Shown piece by piece: positions 18,101-26,880 of a stretch of 64,000 nt of DNA. This stretch comes from Gammaproteobacteria bacterium (GTDB taxonomy: Bacteria > Pseudomonadota > Gammaproteobacteria > JAJPIJ01): NCBI GenBank assembly GCA_022071965.1, contig JAJVIQ010000017.1, forward strand, positions 18,158-82,157. The letters are read 5' to 3'. The notes under the pieces are model-generated. The model saw nothing but the letters and a program-made list of their open reading frames with translations, searched no databases and was not told the origin of the DNA. The position numbers and the translations under genes are program-made. Positions within the stretch are counted from its first letter, which is position 1, and the number at the start of each line of letters is the position of its first letter.

Positions 18101-18961
18101 TCAACGCGGGAACAGGTGCTGCAGATTCTCCGCGTAGCGCTGCTCGAGCAGCGGCTGACCGCTGTAGCGTTCGAATTCCCCGGACATGAGCTGCTGCAGA
18201 CGCGTGAGCCGATCAGAGGCCGGCGGGTGGGTGCTGGTCATGAGCTGCAGGCCGCTCGATTGCGGGTTCATGTGGCCGAGCTTCACCAGGATGCGCGGCA
18301 GCCCGTATGGCTCGTAGCCGGCGCGCGTGGCGACCACGACGCCCAGGCGATCGGCCTCGTATTCATCGTTGCGGTCCAGGCCCTTGGCAAAGAGATTCAT
18401 GCCGCCGGCGATGAAGGGCGCGGCATTGAACCTGCCGCCGCTCAGGGCCTCGCCGGCGATGTCGCCCAGCAGTCCCTGCATCGCCTGGTTCCTGATGGCG
18501 TTCAGATGATGCCTGGCGACGACGTGGCCGATCTCGTGCGACAGCACGCCGGCCAGTTCCGCCTCGCTGCCCGCGATCGCCAGCAGCCCCTTGGTCACGA
18601 AGACATAGCCGCCGGGGGCGGCAAAGGCGTTGATGTCGTTGTCGTCCAGCACGCCAAACCGCCACTGCAGCTCGGGACGGCCCGCCTGCGAGGCGCACCA
18701 GCGGCCGACGCGATTGACATAGCGCTGGGCCCCGGCGTCATTGAGCAGCGGGGCGGCGCCCAGAAGCCCTGCCGCCATGCCGCGCCCGATCTCGGTCTCC
18801 TCCTGCGGGGAGATGTCGCGCATGGCGGTCGCGGCCTTCTGCGTGGCACCCAGCACCTTCTGGACGTCGCCGAGGTTGATATTGCCGAAATCGACGGCGG
18901 GCGCCGCGGCGGCGAATCCCGCCATCAAGGCGACAGTGCCCATCGCAAGGCCTGGTTTCAT
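18101..18961 (-). CDS. M48 family zinc metalloprotease, exported
   Basis: Periplasmic metallopeptidase of the BepA/LoiP-like M48 group, likely in envelope protein quality control. The 286-aa protein has a short signal peptide (MKPGLAMGTVALMAGFAAAAPA) without a lipobox. The zinc motif is H142-E-I-G-H146 in VLSHEIGHVVARHH, and the third ligand lies in EYEAD (200-204). STHPPASDRLTRLQQL is the usual closing motif. There are no C-terminal TPR repeats, so it is the short LoiP-type form rather than BepA. It is the second gene of a leftward pair, 39 bp after a secreted unknown that may be a partner. Confidence 0.92.
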   Translation of the reverse strand: MKPGLAMGTVALMAGFAAAAPAVDFGNINLGDVQKVLGATQKAATAMRDISPQEETEIGRGMAAGLLGAAPLLNDAGAQRYVNRVGRWCASQAGRPELQWRFGVLDDNDINAFAAPGGYVFVTKGLLAIAGSEAELAGVLSHEIGHVVARHHLNAIRNQAMQGLLGDIAGEALSGGRFNAAPFIAGGMNLFAKGLDRNDEYEADRLGVVVATRAGYEPYGLPRILVKLGHMNPQSSGLQLMTSTHPPASDRLTRLQQLMSGEFERYSGQPLLEQRYAENLQHLFPR

Positions 18962-19000
18962 GATCTTTCCCCTGGTCGGTATTCGGGAGTCGGAGTACGC

Positions 19001-19546
19001 CTAGCGCGTGGCCGGTGCGAGGAACCGGACGTTCTGCGGCCTCAACTGTCCGCTCTGGGCGAAACTCATCGCGTCGCTCTGGCTGACGGCCTGCTGCTCC
19101 AGCCTCTGCACCTGGTTGTAGTCGGGATTGGCGGAGCCCAGCTGCGCGGCGCTCAGGCCGCGGATCCCGATGGTGGCGGTCACCCGCGGTTCCTCGGTGG
19201 CGGCGCGCGAGCCGCCGAGAAAACCGGTGACGCTGCGCATCATGTTCGACCAGCCGCCGCCCTGCCCGGTCTCGGCCGCCTTGGACTCGACCCCGAAGGC
19301 CGGCTTGTCGGCGGCAGCGGGGGCCTTGGCGTCCGCCGGCGGTTCCGCCGGTGCCCCGGCGGCGGTGGTGTCCGAGTCGTGCGCGGTCTCGGTAGCCGGG
19401 CCGGCGGTGAATCCACCCGTGGATTGCGCGAGCAGCATCGGCGCCGCCGCCGCGCTGCCGCCGTCGGCGCTCCACACCGGCGCCATGCACGTGCAGAGCC
19501 CCGCCAGGGCGAGCATGTATCGTAGTCGCGGTGACATGTGGGTCAT
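19001..19546 (-). CDS. Secreted protein of unknown function upstream of M48 peptidase
   Basis: I do not recognise this family. The 181-aa protein has a signal peptide (RYMLALAGLCTCMAPVWSADG), a low-complexity Ala/Pro/Thr/Asp middle (about 45-95) and a C-terminal part with WSNMMRSVTGFLGGSR, then VTATIGIRGLSAAQL. That last segment resembles a motif seen near M48-linked secreted proteins (IGIRGL-aaqL) and may be the conserved core. It precedes the M48 peptidase gene by 39 bp on the same strand, so it is probably co-transcribed and acts in the same envelope compartment. No enzyme motif is visible. Confidence 0.75.
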   Translation of the reverse strand: MTHMSPRLRYMLALAGLCTCMAPVWSADGGSAAAAPMLLAQSTGGFTAGPATETAHDSDTTAAGAPAEPPADAKAPAAADKPAFGVESKAAETGQGGGWSNMMRSVTGFLGGSRAATEEPRVTATIGIRGLSAAQLGSANPDYNQVQRLEQQAVSQSDAMSFAQSGQLRPQNVRFLAPATR

Positions 19547-19728
19547 CCCCGAAGTTGATGGTTCGAACGCGACTCAAGCATATGCGGTGCCAAGCCGGCA
19601 TTCCGAGCTGCAAGACCAGGACGGGCCATGAACGGGGGGCCGATCACGGTCTCCGGACAGCTTTCCGGCGCCGGATAGCCGGTCGGGTGCGCCGCGCCGC
19701 GGCGGAGGACTCGTATACTGGCCATGTC

Positions 19729-19992
19729 ATGCGCACACCCGAGGTTCCCGAGCAGGACGAGACGCCGGTCGTGGTTCCGTGCCGGGCGCTCTCGGCCGCC
19801 GCGCTGCGTGGCGTCGTGGAAGCATTCGTGCTGCGCGAGGCCACCGATTACGGCGAGCGCGAGTTCACCTTCGAGGAGAAGATTGCGCAGGTGATGCGCC
19901 AGCTCGAAAACGCCGAGGCGCAGGTCGTTTTCGATCCCGGGACCGGGACCGTGGGCATCGTGGCCGCGGGCACGCCCGTGCGACCATCGTGA
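19729..19992 (+). CDS. yheU: UPF0270 family protein YheU
   Basis: Small cytoplasmic protein of unknown function, conserved in Gammaproteobacteria. The 87-aa sequence carries the family core: VPCRALSAAALRGVVEAFVL followed by REATDYGEREFTFEEKIAQV and MRQLENAEAQVVFDP, aligning across the whole of E. coli YheU (72 aa). The N-terminal extension of about 15 residues (MRTPEVPEQDETPVV) is extra. The ATG at 19729 is chosen because residues further upstream in the frame are not family-like. It is a single gene with a divergent neighbour on each side. Confidence 0.85.
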   Translation: MRTPEVPEQDETPVVVPCRALSAAALRGVVEAFVLREATDYGEREFTFEEKIAQVMRQLENAEAQVVFDPGTGTVGIVAAGTPVRPS

Positions 19993-20080
19993 GTGCCGTA
20001 GCCGTCACCTTCACGCCGCGCCGCCACCGTGCCGGTCATGCGGGGTGGAGCGGTGCATGGCCGGTGGCGGGCCCCGCTCA

Positions 20081-20770
20081 TCAGGCGGCCGCCTGTCTCT
20101 CGAGCAAGGTCACCAGGGTCGGCGGAAGCTGCAGTGCGGCGGCCAACTGGTTCAGATAGGCGCGCTCCTGATCGTTTACCCTGTCGATCACCAGCAGGGA
20201 GGTGGCATAGACCTCGAGCGCGGCCTCCCGCGAATCGGCCCCCGCGGCCACCTCCCGGGCATCCAGGGGCCTTTGGACCTCCTCCTTGATGAACTGCAGC
20301 GTGTCGGTGTCGAGATCGAGCTTCTGGACCTGAGCGTCGATGGCTGCCTGTTCCGCGGCGTCGATATGCCCGTCGGCCTTCGCGGCCGCGATCAGGGCCC
20401 GCAGCAGCGCGCGGCTGCGCGACTCGGCCGGCGGGCCGCTCAACTGGCCGATCGGCGCAGCGGCCGTTGCGGCCGAGACCCCCTTCTGCTGTGCCTGCCA
20501 GTCCTGGTAGGCCTTGTATGCCAGGGTGCCGACGGCGGCCAGGCTGCCGAGCTTCAGCGCCGAGCCGGTGACCTGGCGACCGCCCTTGGTGCCGAGCAGC
20601 AATGCCAGCAAACCCGCGGCTGCCGCGCCCTTGCCCATGCCGGATAGCATCGCGTCGCGTTCGGGCCCGGCGGCGGGGACGCCGAGCTTCTGCTCCGCCA
20701 CCCCCTGGCCCTTGACGATCAGGTCGCGCCCGGATTGCAGGATCTGGTTCAAGAGTGCCGATGTGTCCAT
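20081..20770 (-). CDS. DUF533 (YebE-like) inner-membrane protein
   Basis: The 229-aa protein begins MDTSALLNQILQSGRDLIVK, then has a glycine-rich hydrophobic middle (GKGAAAAGLLALLLGTKGG and LGSLAAVGTLAYKAYQDW, about 40-90) that fits one or two membrane segments. A TerB-like helical domain follows (about 120-229) with ALLRALIAAAKADGHIDAAE and IDRVNDQERAYLNQLAAALQ. This order is that of E. coli YebE, whose gene responds to envelope stress; function is otherwise unknown. The ATG at 20770 has ggagagc upstream. The frame stays open further upstream, but those residues are unlike the family. Confidence 0.88.
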   Translation of the reverse strand: MDTSALLNQILQSGRDLIVKGQGVAEQKLGVPAAGPERDAMLSGMGKGAAAAGLLALLLGTKGGRQVTGSALKLGSLAAVGTLAYKAYQDWQAQQKGVSAATAAAPIGQLSGPPAESRSRALLRALIAAAKADGHIDAAEQAAIDAQVQKLDLDTDTLQFIKEEVQRPLDAREVAAGADSREAALEVYATSLLVIDRVNDQERAYLNQLAAALQLPPTLVTLLERQAAA

Positions 20771-21122
20771 GTCGCTCTCCTCGAGATTGGCGGTGCCCCT
20801 GCCAGGCCGATTGTCGTTGCCGGGGCACGACAGCATAGACCGGCGCGAGCGGAGGCGGTTGCAGCCGACGGTCGAATATTCCGTGAGCCAACGGCGGGAC
20901 TTCCGTGCGTTCGGCATCAGCGGCTGCCCGGTCCGGCCGGCATCGGTCACCGCCCGGCGGGGCCGCTGCCTGCGCGCAGGCAGGACGAAGGTGCAGGCTT
21001 AGCCGGTGCGGCCGGGGTGCTAAGATACGCGCGCTCGCCGCTCGACGGCGAATCATACGCCGCGCGCCGACGACCCTGGAGCCGTGCAACGTGTTCTTCG
21101 GGCTGCATGAACGGGTGACTGC
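20771..21122. promoter_or_regulatory. Divergent DUF533 / rnfA intergenic region with an 18-bp palindrome
   Basis: No credible gene is seen in these 352 bp. A perfect 18-bp palindrome CTGCCTGCGCGCAGGCAG lies at 20966-20983. A possible rnf promoter follows: TTAGCC (20999-21004), 16-bp spacer, TAAGAT (21021-21026). The palindrome would sit just upstream of the -35 element, where an activator or repressor could bind. All of this is by eye. Confidence 0.45.
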
Positions 21123-21698
21123 GTGACCACGCTCTTCTCGACCATCCTGGCGGCGGCGCTGGCGCAGAACCTCCTCCTGGACGGATTGCTGGGCCTGTGT
21201 CCGGCGCTGGCCTTGTCGCGCCGGCATGACGTCGCCGCCGGCATGGCGCTGCTCACGCTGACGGCATTGCCGATCCTCATCCTGCTCGGCTACGCGATCC
21301 AGGTCGGCGTGCTGCGGCCGCTGGGCGCGGAGTCCCTGACGCTCATCGCGTGGGCCCTGCTGCTGACCACCCTGCCGGTGGCGGCCGCCACGCTGCTCGC
21401 GCGCTTTCGACCCGGCCTGCAGGCCCTGCTCGGCGCCTACCTGCCGTTCTTCGGCTTCAACTGCCTGGTGCTGGGCGGCGTACTGCTTACGACCGTACGC
21501 GCCGAGAGCCTCATCCAGGCCGTCGGTCTCGCCCTGGGCACGGCGGCCGGCTACGCCATCGTTCTGCTCATGCTCTCGGCGCTGCGCGAGCGGCTCGCGC
21601 TCACGCCGGTGCCGGCGGCGATGCGGGGCGGCGCCGCCACGCTCGTCACCCTGGGGCTGCTCGCGCTGGCGCTGATGGGGCTGCGCGGGATCGGCTGA
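21123..21698 (+). CDS. rnfA: Electron transport complex subunit RnfA
   Basis: Membrane subunit of the Rnf ferredoxin:NAD+ oxidoreductase. The 191-aa protein has about six membrane helices. C26 in LLGLCP and C114 in FFGFNC match the two Cys that, with those of RnfE, ligate the intramembrane [2Fe-2S] cluster. The C-terminus ([19 protein letters not shown]) is clearly RnfA-type, not RnfE. The sequence is divergent in places: the NCAVLGVAL pattern of E. coli RnfA is NCLVLGGVL here. A GTG at 21123 is the start, as no in-frame ATG precedes the first helix. It heads a tight operon, with rnfB beginning 1 bp after its stop. Confidence 0.9.
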   Translation: MTTLFSTILAAALAQNLLLDGLLGLCPALALSRRHDVAAGMALLTLTALPILILLGYAIQVGVLRPLGAESLTLIAWALLLTTLPVAAATLLARFRPGLQALLGAYLPFFGFNCLVLGGVLLTTVRAESLIQAVGLALGTAAGYAIVLLMLSALRERLALTPVPAAMRGGAATLVTLGLLALALMGLRGIG

Positions 21699-21699
21699 G

Positions 21700-22248
21700 A
21701 TGTTCACCGCCATCGCCATGGCCGTCCTGGTCCTAGGCGCGCTGATGGCTGCGCGTGTCCTGGTCGCCGCCTCCGCGTCACCGCCGCGCGGCTCGCACGG
21801 ACTCGCCGCGGATATCGACCGTCTGCTTCCGCAGACGCAGTGCGGACGCTGTCTCCATGCGGGCTGCCGCCCGTATGCCGAGGCGATCGCGCGCGGGGCG
21901 GCGCGCATCAATCAATGTCCGCCGGGCGGCGAGGCGACGATACGAAGGCTGGCGCAGTTGCTTGGTGTGGAGCCGCTCGCGCTGAACCCGCGACACGGCA
22001 GGCAGGCGCCCGCGAGCGTGGTGATCATCGATGAAGAGGCGTGCATCGGCTGCACCAGGTGCATACAGGCCTGTCCGGTCGACGCCATCGTCGGCGCGGC
22101 GCGGCAGATGCACACCGTGATCACCGCGGAGTGCACCGGTTGCGAGCTCTGCATACCACCATGCCCCGTCGACTGCATTGCCGTGGTCCCGGCGCCGGCC
22201 GCGCAGCACGCGTGGCAGTGGCCCGCTCCCGGCCGGGTGAGCGCATGA
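21700..22248 (+). CDS. rnfB: Electron transport complex iron-sulfur subunit RnfB
   Basis: Electron-entry subunit of Rnf, which receives electrons from (or passes them to) ferredoxin. The 182-aa protein has an N-terminal membrane helix and the RnfB 4Fe-4S motif ([13 protein letters not shown], with a further Cys in INQCPPGG). Two ferredoxin-type clusters follow in [18 protein letters not shown] and [18 protein letters not shown]. Length is close to the gammaproteobacterial form (about 190 aa). The stop overlaps the rnfC ATG by 4 bp. Confidence 0.95.
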   Translation: MFTAIAMAVLVLGALMAARVLVAASASPPRGSHGLAADIDRLLPQTQCGRCLHAGCRPYAEAIARGAARINQCPPGGEATIRRLAQLLGVEPLALNPRHGRQAPASVVIIDEEACIGCTRCIQACPVDAIVGAARQMHTVITAECTGCELCIPPCPVDCIAVVPAPAAQHAWQWPAPGRVSA

Positions 22249-23801
22249 GCACGGTGCTGCGCGGTTTTCACGGCGGAGTGCGCCTGCCGCGCAGCAAGGA
22301 AACGCTGCAGGGCACCGGCAGTCGCAGCGTCGCGCTCCCGCCCCTGCTCATATATCCGTTGCAGGCGCACGTCGGGACGCCGGCGCGCCCCGTCGTCGGC
22401 GTCGGCCAGAAGGTCCGCCGGGACGAATTGCTTGCCGCGCCGAGCTCCTACGTCAGCCAGGCGATCCACGCGGGAACCTCCGGCGTCATCGTCGAGATCG
22501 CCGCGCGCGCCGTCATCCACCCCGGCGGGGTCACGGACACCTGCATCGTGCTGCGGGCCGACGGCGAGGATCGCCGGCTCACGCCCGCCCCGGCGCTGGA
22601 CCTCGGGCGTGCCACGCCGGAGGGGCTGCTGGCGCGGATCGCCGAGGCCGGCATCGTCGGCATGGGCGGCGCAGGGTTTCCCAGCCACGTGAAGCTGCGC
22701 GAGGGCCTGCTCAACGCGGTGCGCCTGCTGATCATCAATGCCGTGGAGTGCGAGCCCTACATTGCCTGCGATGAATGCATGATCCGCGAACGCGCCGCGG
22801 ACGTCTTGCTCGGGGCGCGCATCCTGAGGCAGGCGCTGCGCGCCTCGCAGTGCGTGATCGCCCTGGAGGATGACATGCAGCAGGCGCGGGCCGCGCTGTC
22901 GCGTCGCGACCTTGCCGGGGCGCAGATCGTGCGCGTGCCGGCCATCTATCCCGCAGGCGGCGAGAGGCAGCTCATCCGGATGATCACCGGCGCCGAGGTG
23001 CCGGCGCACGGGCTGCCAATCGACGCCGGGGTGGTGATGCACAACGCCGCTACCGCGGCGGCGGTCGCCGACGCCGTGGCCGGCGGATTGCCGTTGACCG
23101 AGAGACTCGTCACCGTCGCTGGGGCGGTGCGGACCCCGGCCAACCTGCGCGTGCGCATCGGCACCCCGATCGCGCATCTGCTCGATGCCTGCGGGCGCTC
23201 CGCGGCCGATGCGCGGGTCATCGTCGGCGGTCCGATGATGGGCACGCGGCTCATCGACGAACCGGCCCCGGTCGTGAAGACCACGAACTGCGTGCTGCGG
23301 CTTCCCGCCGCCGCCGAAGACTGCACCATGCCCTGCATACGATGCGGCGACTGCGTGGAGGTCTGCCCGGCACAGTTGCAGCCGCAGGCGCTCTACGAAC
23401 TCGCGCGCGCCGGGGATTGGGACGGTGCGAGCGATCTCCACCTCTTCGACTGCATCGAGTGCGGCGCCTGTGCCTACGTCTGCCCGAGCCGGCTGCCGCT
23501 GGTGCATTACTATCGCCACGCGAAGTCCGAGATCGAGGCGCTCGAGCTCGCGCAGCGGAGGGCGGCGGAGTTGAGGTCGCGGTACGAGGCGCGGTTGCGG
23601 CGGCTGGCGCAGGCGGGCGACGCAGCGGCGGAGGCGGAGGGGCAGGCAGGGTCGGACGTGGACGCGGCGCCGGCGCCCGCAGCCGTGCCCGATCGCGCGG
23701 CCATGCGGGCGGAGATCGCCGCTGCGGTCGCGCGCACGAAGGCGCGCAGGACGGCAAACACGCCGGCCGCGGCCGGCGAGGACGAGGACGGCGCGCGCTG
23801 A
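22245..23801 (+). CDS. rnfC: Electron transport complex subunit RnfC
   Basis: Peripheral subunit that carries the NADH/FMN site and two 4Fe-4S clusters. The 518-aa protein starts [19 protein letters not shown], the RnfC N-terminus. [15 protein letters not shown] is the glycine-rich nucleotide loop, and [16 protein letters not shown] follows. The ferredoxin clusters are in [17 protein letters not shown] and [18 protein letters not shown]. The last 90 residues are a charged Ala/Arg/Glu-rich tail, shorter than the repeat-rich tail of E. coli RnfC. The frame continues upstream inside rnfB, but the ATG at 22245 gives the ATGA overlap and the family start. Confidence 0.95.
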   Translation: MSTVLRGFHGGVRLPRSKETLQGTGSRSVALPPLLIYPLQAHVGTPARPVVGVGQKVRRDELLAAPSSYVSQAIHAGTSGVIVEIAARAVIHPGGVTDTCIVLRADGEDRRLTPAPALDLGRATPEGLLARIAEAGIVGMGGAGFPSHVKLREGLLNAVRLLIINAVECEPYIACDECMIRERAADVLLGARILRQALRASQCVIALEDDMQQARAALSRRDLAGAQIVRVPAIYPAGGERQLIRMITGAEVPAHGLPIDAGVVMHNAATAAAVADAVAGGLPLTERLVTVAGAVRTPANLRVRIGTPIAHLLDACGRSAADARVIVGGPMMGTRLIDEPAPVVKTTNCVLRLPAAAEDCTMPCIRCGDCVEVCPAQLQPQALYELARAGDWDGASDLHLFDCIECGACAYVCPSRLPLVHYYRHAKSEIEALELAQRRAAELRSRYEARLRRLAQAGDAAAEAEGQAGSDVDAAPAPAAVPDRAAMRAEIAAAVARTKARRTANTPAAAGEDEDGAR

Positions 23802-24823
23802 TGCAGCGCGATGCGGACGGCGTCGCCAGCTCTCCGCACATCCACAGCGGCGCGAGCGTGGCTGGCGTCATGCGCCGGGTACTGGCCGCGCTCGCGCCCG
23901 GGGTGATGGTCTCGGCCTGGTTCCTCGGGCCCGGCGTGCTCCTCCAGATCGGCATCGCGACGGTCGCCGCGCTGGCTGCGGAGGCGGCCATGCTGTCGGT
24001 GCGCGGCCTCGCGATGCGTCCGTTCCTGTTCGACGGCACGGCGATCGTGGCGGGCGTGCTGCTCGGACTGGCCATGCCGCCGCTCGCGCCGTGGTGGCTC
24101 GCGTCGCTGGCCGCGGTATTCGCGATGGTCGTGGTCAAGCACGCCCATGGCGGGGTCGGGCACAACCTCTTCAACCCGGCGATGGCGGGCTATGCGCTGC
24201 TGCTCGTGTGCTTTCCGTATGCGATGAAATCCTGGCCGGCGCCCGGCGCCGAGGCGTGGGCCGCCGACGTGCTCGGCGCGGTGTTCCTCGTGGATACCGC
24301 CAAGGTGGATGCGGTGAGCGGCGCGACCGCACTCTCCTTCGTGCGCGACGGCCTGCGGGGCATGAAGATGCTCGCGGAGCTGCGGCCGGGCGCGGGGGCA
24401 AGCCTCCTGGGCGGCGGCGCGGCGTGGGTGAATCTCGCCTTCCTGGGCGGCGGTCTCGCGCTGCTGGCGGCGCGGGTGATCCGCTGGCAGATCCCCGCGG
24501 GGTTCATCGCCGGCCTGCTCGCGGTCTCGCTGCTGCTGTACCTGGGCGACGCCCAGCGCCACGCCTCGCCGCTGTTTCACCTGATGGGCGGCGCGACCAT
24601 GCTCGGCGCGTTCTTCATCGCCACGGATCCGGTCTCCTCGCCGGTAACCCCGCGCGGCCGCCTCGTGTTCGGATTGCTGGTCGGCGCCGTGGTCGTCCTC
24701 ATACGCCGTTTCGGCCAATACCCCGATGGCGTGGCGTTCGCGGTGCTGTTGATGAACGCCGCCGCGCCGCTCATCGATCGCCACACGCGGCCGCGCGTGT
24801 ACGGCGAGCGGGATACGCGATGA
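23801..24823 (+). CDS. rnfD: Electron transport complex subunit RnfD
   Basis: Integral membrane subunit with covalently bound FMN. The 340-aa protein begins [20 protein letters not shown], whose SPHIHSG resembles the conserved SPH start of RnfD/NqrB. It then has about nine helices. The flavinylated Thr is T176 in VDAVSGATALSF. VGHNLFNPAMAGYA and FFIATDPVSSPVTPRGRL are further family motifs. Its first base is shared with the last base of the rnfC stop, and its end overlaps rnfG by 4 bp. Confidence 0.95.
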   Translation: MQRDADGVASSPHIHSGASVAGVMRRVLAALAPGVMVSAWFLGPGVLLQIGIATVAALAAEAAMLSVRGLAMRPFLFDGTAIVAGVLLGLAMPPLAPWWLASLAAVFAMVVVKHAHGGVGHNLFNPAMAGYALLLVCFPYAMKSWPAPGAEAWAADVLGAVFLVDTAKVDAVSGATALSFVRDGLRGMKMLAELRPGAGASLLGGGAAWVNLAFLGGGLALLAARVIRWQIPAGFIAGLLAVSLLLYLGDAQRHASPLFHLMGGATMLGAFFIATDPVSSPVTPRGRLVFGLLVGAVVVLIRRFGQYPDGVAFAVLLMNAAAPLIDRHTRPRVYGERDTR

Positions 24824-25443
24824 CCGCCCTCACGGCGCGCGCGGCCCCCTGGGTGCTCGCGACAGTGGTGCTCACCGCCGCTGCATTGGTGGTCGCGACG
24901 GATCACGGGTTGCAGCCAATCCGCGAGAAGGTGCGTGCAGACGCGGTGCGGGCGATGCTGTCGGAAGTGCCGATGCCGCCGTACGACAACGACCCCGCCA
25001 CCGCGACGAGCGCCGTCATGCGTCACGAGGGCGCGAGTTACATCGAGAGGATCTACCGCGCGCGCCGCGGCGGCGAGCCGGTCGGGGCGTGGCTGGTGGT
25101 GCGGGCGCCGGGCTACTCCGGCGAGATGCGCCTGCTGATCGGGGTGCGCGGCAATGGCATGGTCACCGCCGTGCGCCTGCTCTCGCAGCGCGAGACGCCC
25201 GGCTACGGCGATCGCATCGCCGGCAGCGAGGCGGCGTGGTTGGGGGGATTCGAGGGGCGGGCGCTCGACAATCCATTGCGGCGTCTCTGGAGCGTCAGCA
25301 GCGAGGGCGGGGCGTTCGATGCCGTGAGCGGCGCCACCATCACCTCGCGCGGCGTGGTGCACGCCGTGCGCGATGCGCTCGCGTGGTATGCCGGCAGCGA
25401 GGTGGCCGCGCCGCAGCCGCCGGTGGCGGCGCCGGCGCCGTAG
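24820..25443 (+). CDS. rnfG: Electron transport complex subunit RnfG
   Basis: Single-pass periplasmic subunit with a covalent FMN. The 207-aa protein has one N-terminal helix (about 8-27). The FMN-binding domain includes LLSQRETPGYGDRI and the flavinylation motif SGATITS with T173. The length matches E. coli RnfG (206 aa). In most Gammaproteobacteria rnfE follows directly; here the next gene is on the other strand and encodes a TPM-domain protein, so the operon ends at rnfG. The Ala/Pro tail (APQPPVAAPAP) is unremarkable. Confidence 0.93.
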   Translation: MTALTARAAPWVLATVVLTAAALVVATDHGLQPIREKVRADAVRAMLSEVPMPPYDNDPATATSAVMRHEGASYIERIYRARRGGEPVGAWLVVRAPGYSGEMRLLIGVRGNGMVTAVRLLSQRETPGYGDRIAGSEAAWLGGFEGRALDNPLRRLWSVSSEGGAFDAVSGATITSRGVVHAVRDALAWYAGSEVAAPQPPVAAPAP

Positions 25444-25501
25444 CGGAGCCCGCGCACGGAATTTTCATCATGCCGATGGCACGCCCATGCGTGCGACGGC
25501 A

Positions 25502-26002
25502 TCAGCGGACGTAGGGACGATCCGGCAGTTCGTTGGGATTCTCACCATCAGCCGGGAAGTGCCGGGCAAGCAGCCGCGACACCTCCTCGATGGCCGCCAG
25601 CGAGCCCCTGAGGTACTCGCCGCGCGCGTATGCCTGTTGCAGTCCATCGCACACCTTCTGCCACAGTGCATCATCGACGTGCCGCGCGAGGCCGCGATCG
25701 GCCACGATCTCCACATCCCGGTCGGCGAGCAACGCATAGATGAGTACCCCGTTGTTGTACTCGGTGTCCCAGACGTGCAGCTCGGCGAAAACCTCCATGC
25801 CGCGCTCGCGCGCCGACTCGCCGCGCCAGAGCGCGCCGGGTTCCAGCGCGCTCTCCACGGCGAAGCGGATCTCGCCGAAATGGGCGCGCTCGGCGGTCCT
25901 GATCGCCTGTTCGATCGCGTTCAGGGTCTCCGGCGGAAACGCGTGCCGGAGGCGCGTGTGCGGAAATGACAGGTGTCGCAACAGCCGCCCCAGCATCACC
26001 AT
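25502..26002 (-). CDS. TPM-domain protein (second of a pair)
   Basis: Member of the TPM/TLP18.3-Psb32-MOLO-1 family. The 166-aa protein lacks a signal peptide. The TPM core is seen in TLNAIEQAIRTAERAHFGEI, then ELHVWDTEYNNGVLIYALLA and DRDVEIVADRGLARHVD. The end (EVSRLLARHFPADGENPNEL) is the short-form C-terminus common to proteins encoded beside LemA. It overlaps the upstream TPM gene by a few bases (candidate starts ATG 26002, GTG 25999, ATG 25996), so translation is coupled. Its function is unknown; homologues have phosphatase-like or membrane-linked roles. Confidence 0.88.
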   Translation of the reverse strand: MVMLGRLLRHLSFPHTRLRHAFPPETLNAIEQAIRTAERAHFGEIRFAVESALEPGALWRGESARERGMEVFAELHVWDTEYNNGVLIYALLADRDVEIVADRGLARHVDDALWQKVCDGLQQAYARGEYLRGSLAAIEEVSRLLARHFPADGENPNELPDRPYVR

Positions 26003-26880
26003 CGTCCCGAGGCACCGCCGCCGCCGAAGGATCCGCCGCCTCCGCTGAAGCCGCCACCTCCGCTCCAGCCCCCTCCACCACCCCAGCCCCCACCCCAATC
26101 GGTATAGCGGCCGCGGTTGCTCCAGCGCCGGCGCCCGCCGAAACCCATGTCCGAGAACAGCAGGGAAAAGACGCAGGCCATCACGCCCGCGGCCAGTGCG
26201 ACACCGATGACGGCCGCAATCAGCCAGACGAAAAAGCCCGTCAGGCCGCCGGTCGCCAACGACCCCGGCACGCGGCCGAACAGCCGGCGCAGCAGCGGCC
26301 CTGCGGTGACGGCGAGCACGATGGCGATCGGGATGAATGCCGGCCAGGGCGATTCGTTGGCGTAGCGCTGGCGATCCGGCTCAGGCAGGGGTTCGCCGTC
26401 GACGGTTCTTATCAGACGGTCCACACCCGCGTCGATCCCGGCGTAAAAGCTGCCGTGCTTGAACAGGGGTACGATCACCTCGCGGATCACGCGCGAGGCG
26501 ATGGCGTCGTTCACGGCGCCCTCGAGACCGTAGCCGACCTCGATGCGCAGCGCGCGATCCTCCTTCGCCACCAGCAGCAGGATGCCGTCGTCCACACCCT
26601 TGCGGCCGAGCTTCCACTGCTCCGCCACGCGCAGGGCGTACTGCTCGACGGTCTCCGGTTCAGTGGTCGGTACGATGAGAACGGCGATCTGGCTGCCCTT
26701 GCGCGATTCGAAGTCGGCGAGCTTCCGTTCGAGGGCCCCGGTCTCCGAGGCGCTCAGCGTGCCGGTCTGATCGATGACGCGCGCGGTCAGCGGCGGCACC
26801 GGCACCTCCGCCGGCGCGGCGCCTGCGGAAAGGAGCAGGATGGCGCTGATCCATCGCAGCGCCACGGCCAGGGGTCTCAC
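25996..26880 (-). CDS. TPM-domain membrane protein with Gly-rich tail (YgcG-like)
   Basis: Exported membrane protein of the YgcG/TPM type. A GTG at 26880 overlaps the lemA stop by 4 bp and gives 294 aa with a signal peptide (LRWISAILLLSAGAAPAE). The TPM domain (about 27-150) contains VIDQTGTLSASETGALERKL and VGYGLEGAVNDAIASRVI. Two membrane segments (about 185-245) follow. The end is a Gly/Ser-rich tail in repeats such as GGGGWSGGGGFSGGGG, typical of this family. The lemA-TPM-TPM order is a recurrent conserved cluster; its role is unresolved. Confidence 0.93.
   Translation of the reverse strand: MRPLAVALRWISAILLLSAGAAPAEVPVPPLTARVIDQTGTLSASETGALERKLADFESRKGSQIAVLIVPTTEPETVEQYALRVAEQWKLGRKGVDDGILLLVAKEDRALRIEVGYGLEGAVNDAIASRVIREVIVPLFKHGSFYAGIDAGVDRLIRTVDGEPLPEPDRQRYANESPWPAFIPIAIVLAVTAGPLLRRLFGRVPGSLATGGLTGFFVWLIAAVIGVALAAGVMACVFSLLFSDMGFGGRRRWSNRGRYTDWGGGWGGGGGWSGGGGFSGGGGSFGGGGASGRW

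Noticed and set aside
17339..19525. 728-codon plus-strand frame opposite the M48 peptidase gene
   Set aside because: It begins inside the NspC-like gene in another frame, and the minus-strand M48 gene has an intact zinc motif.
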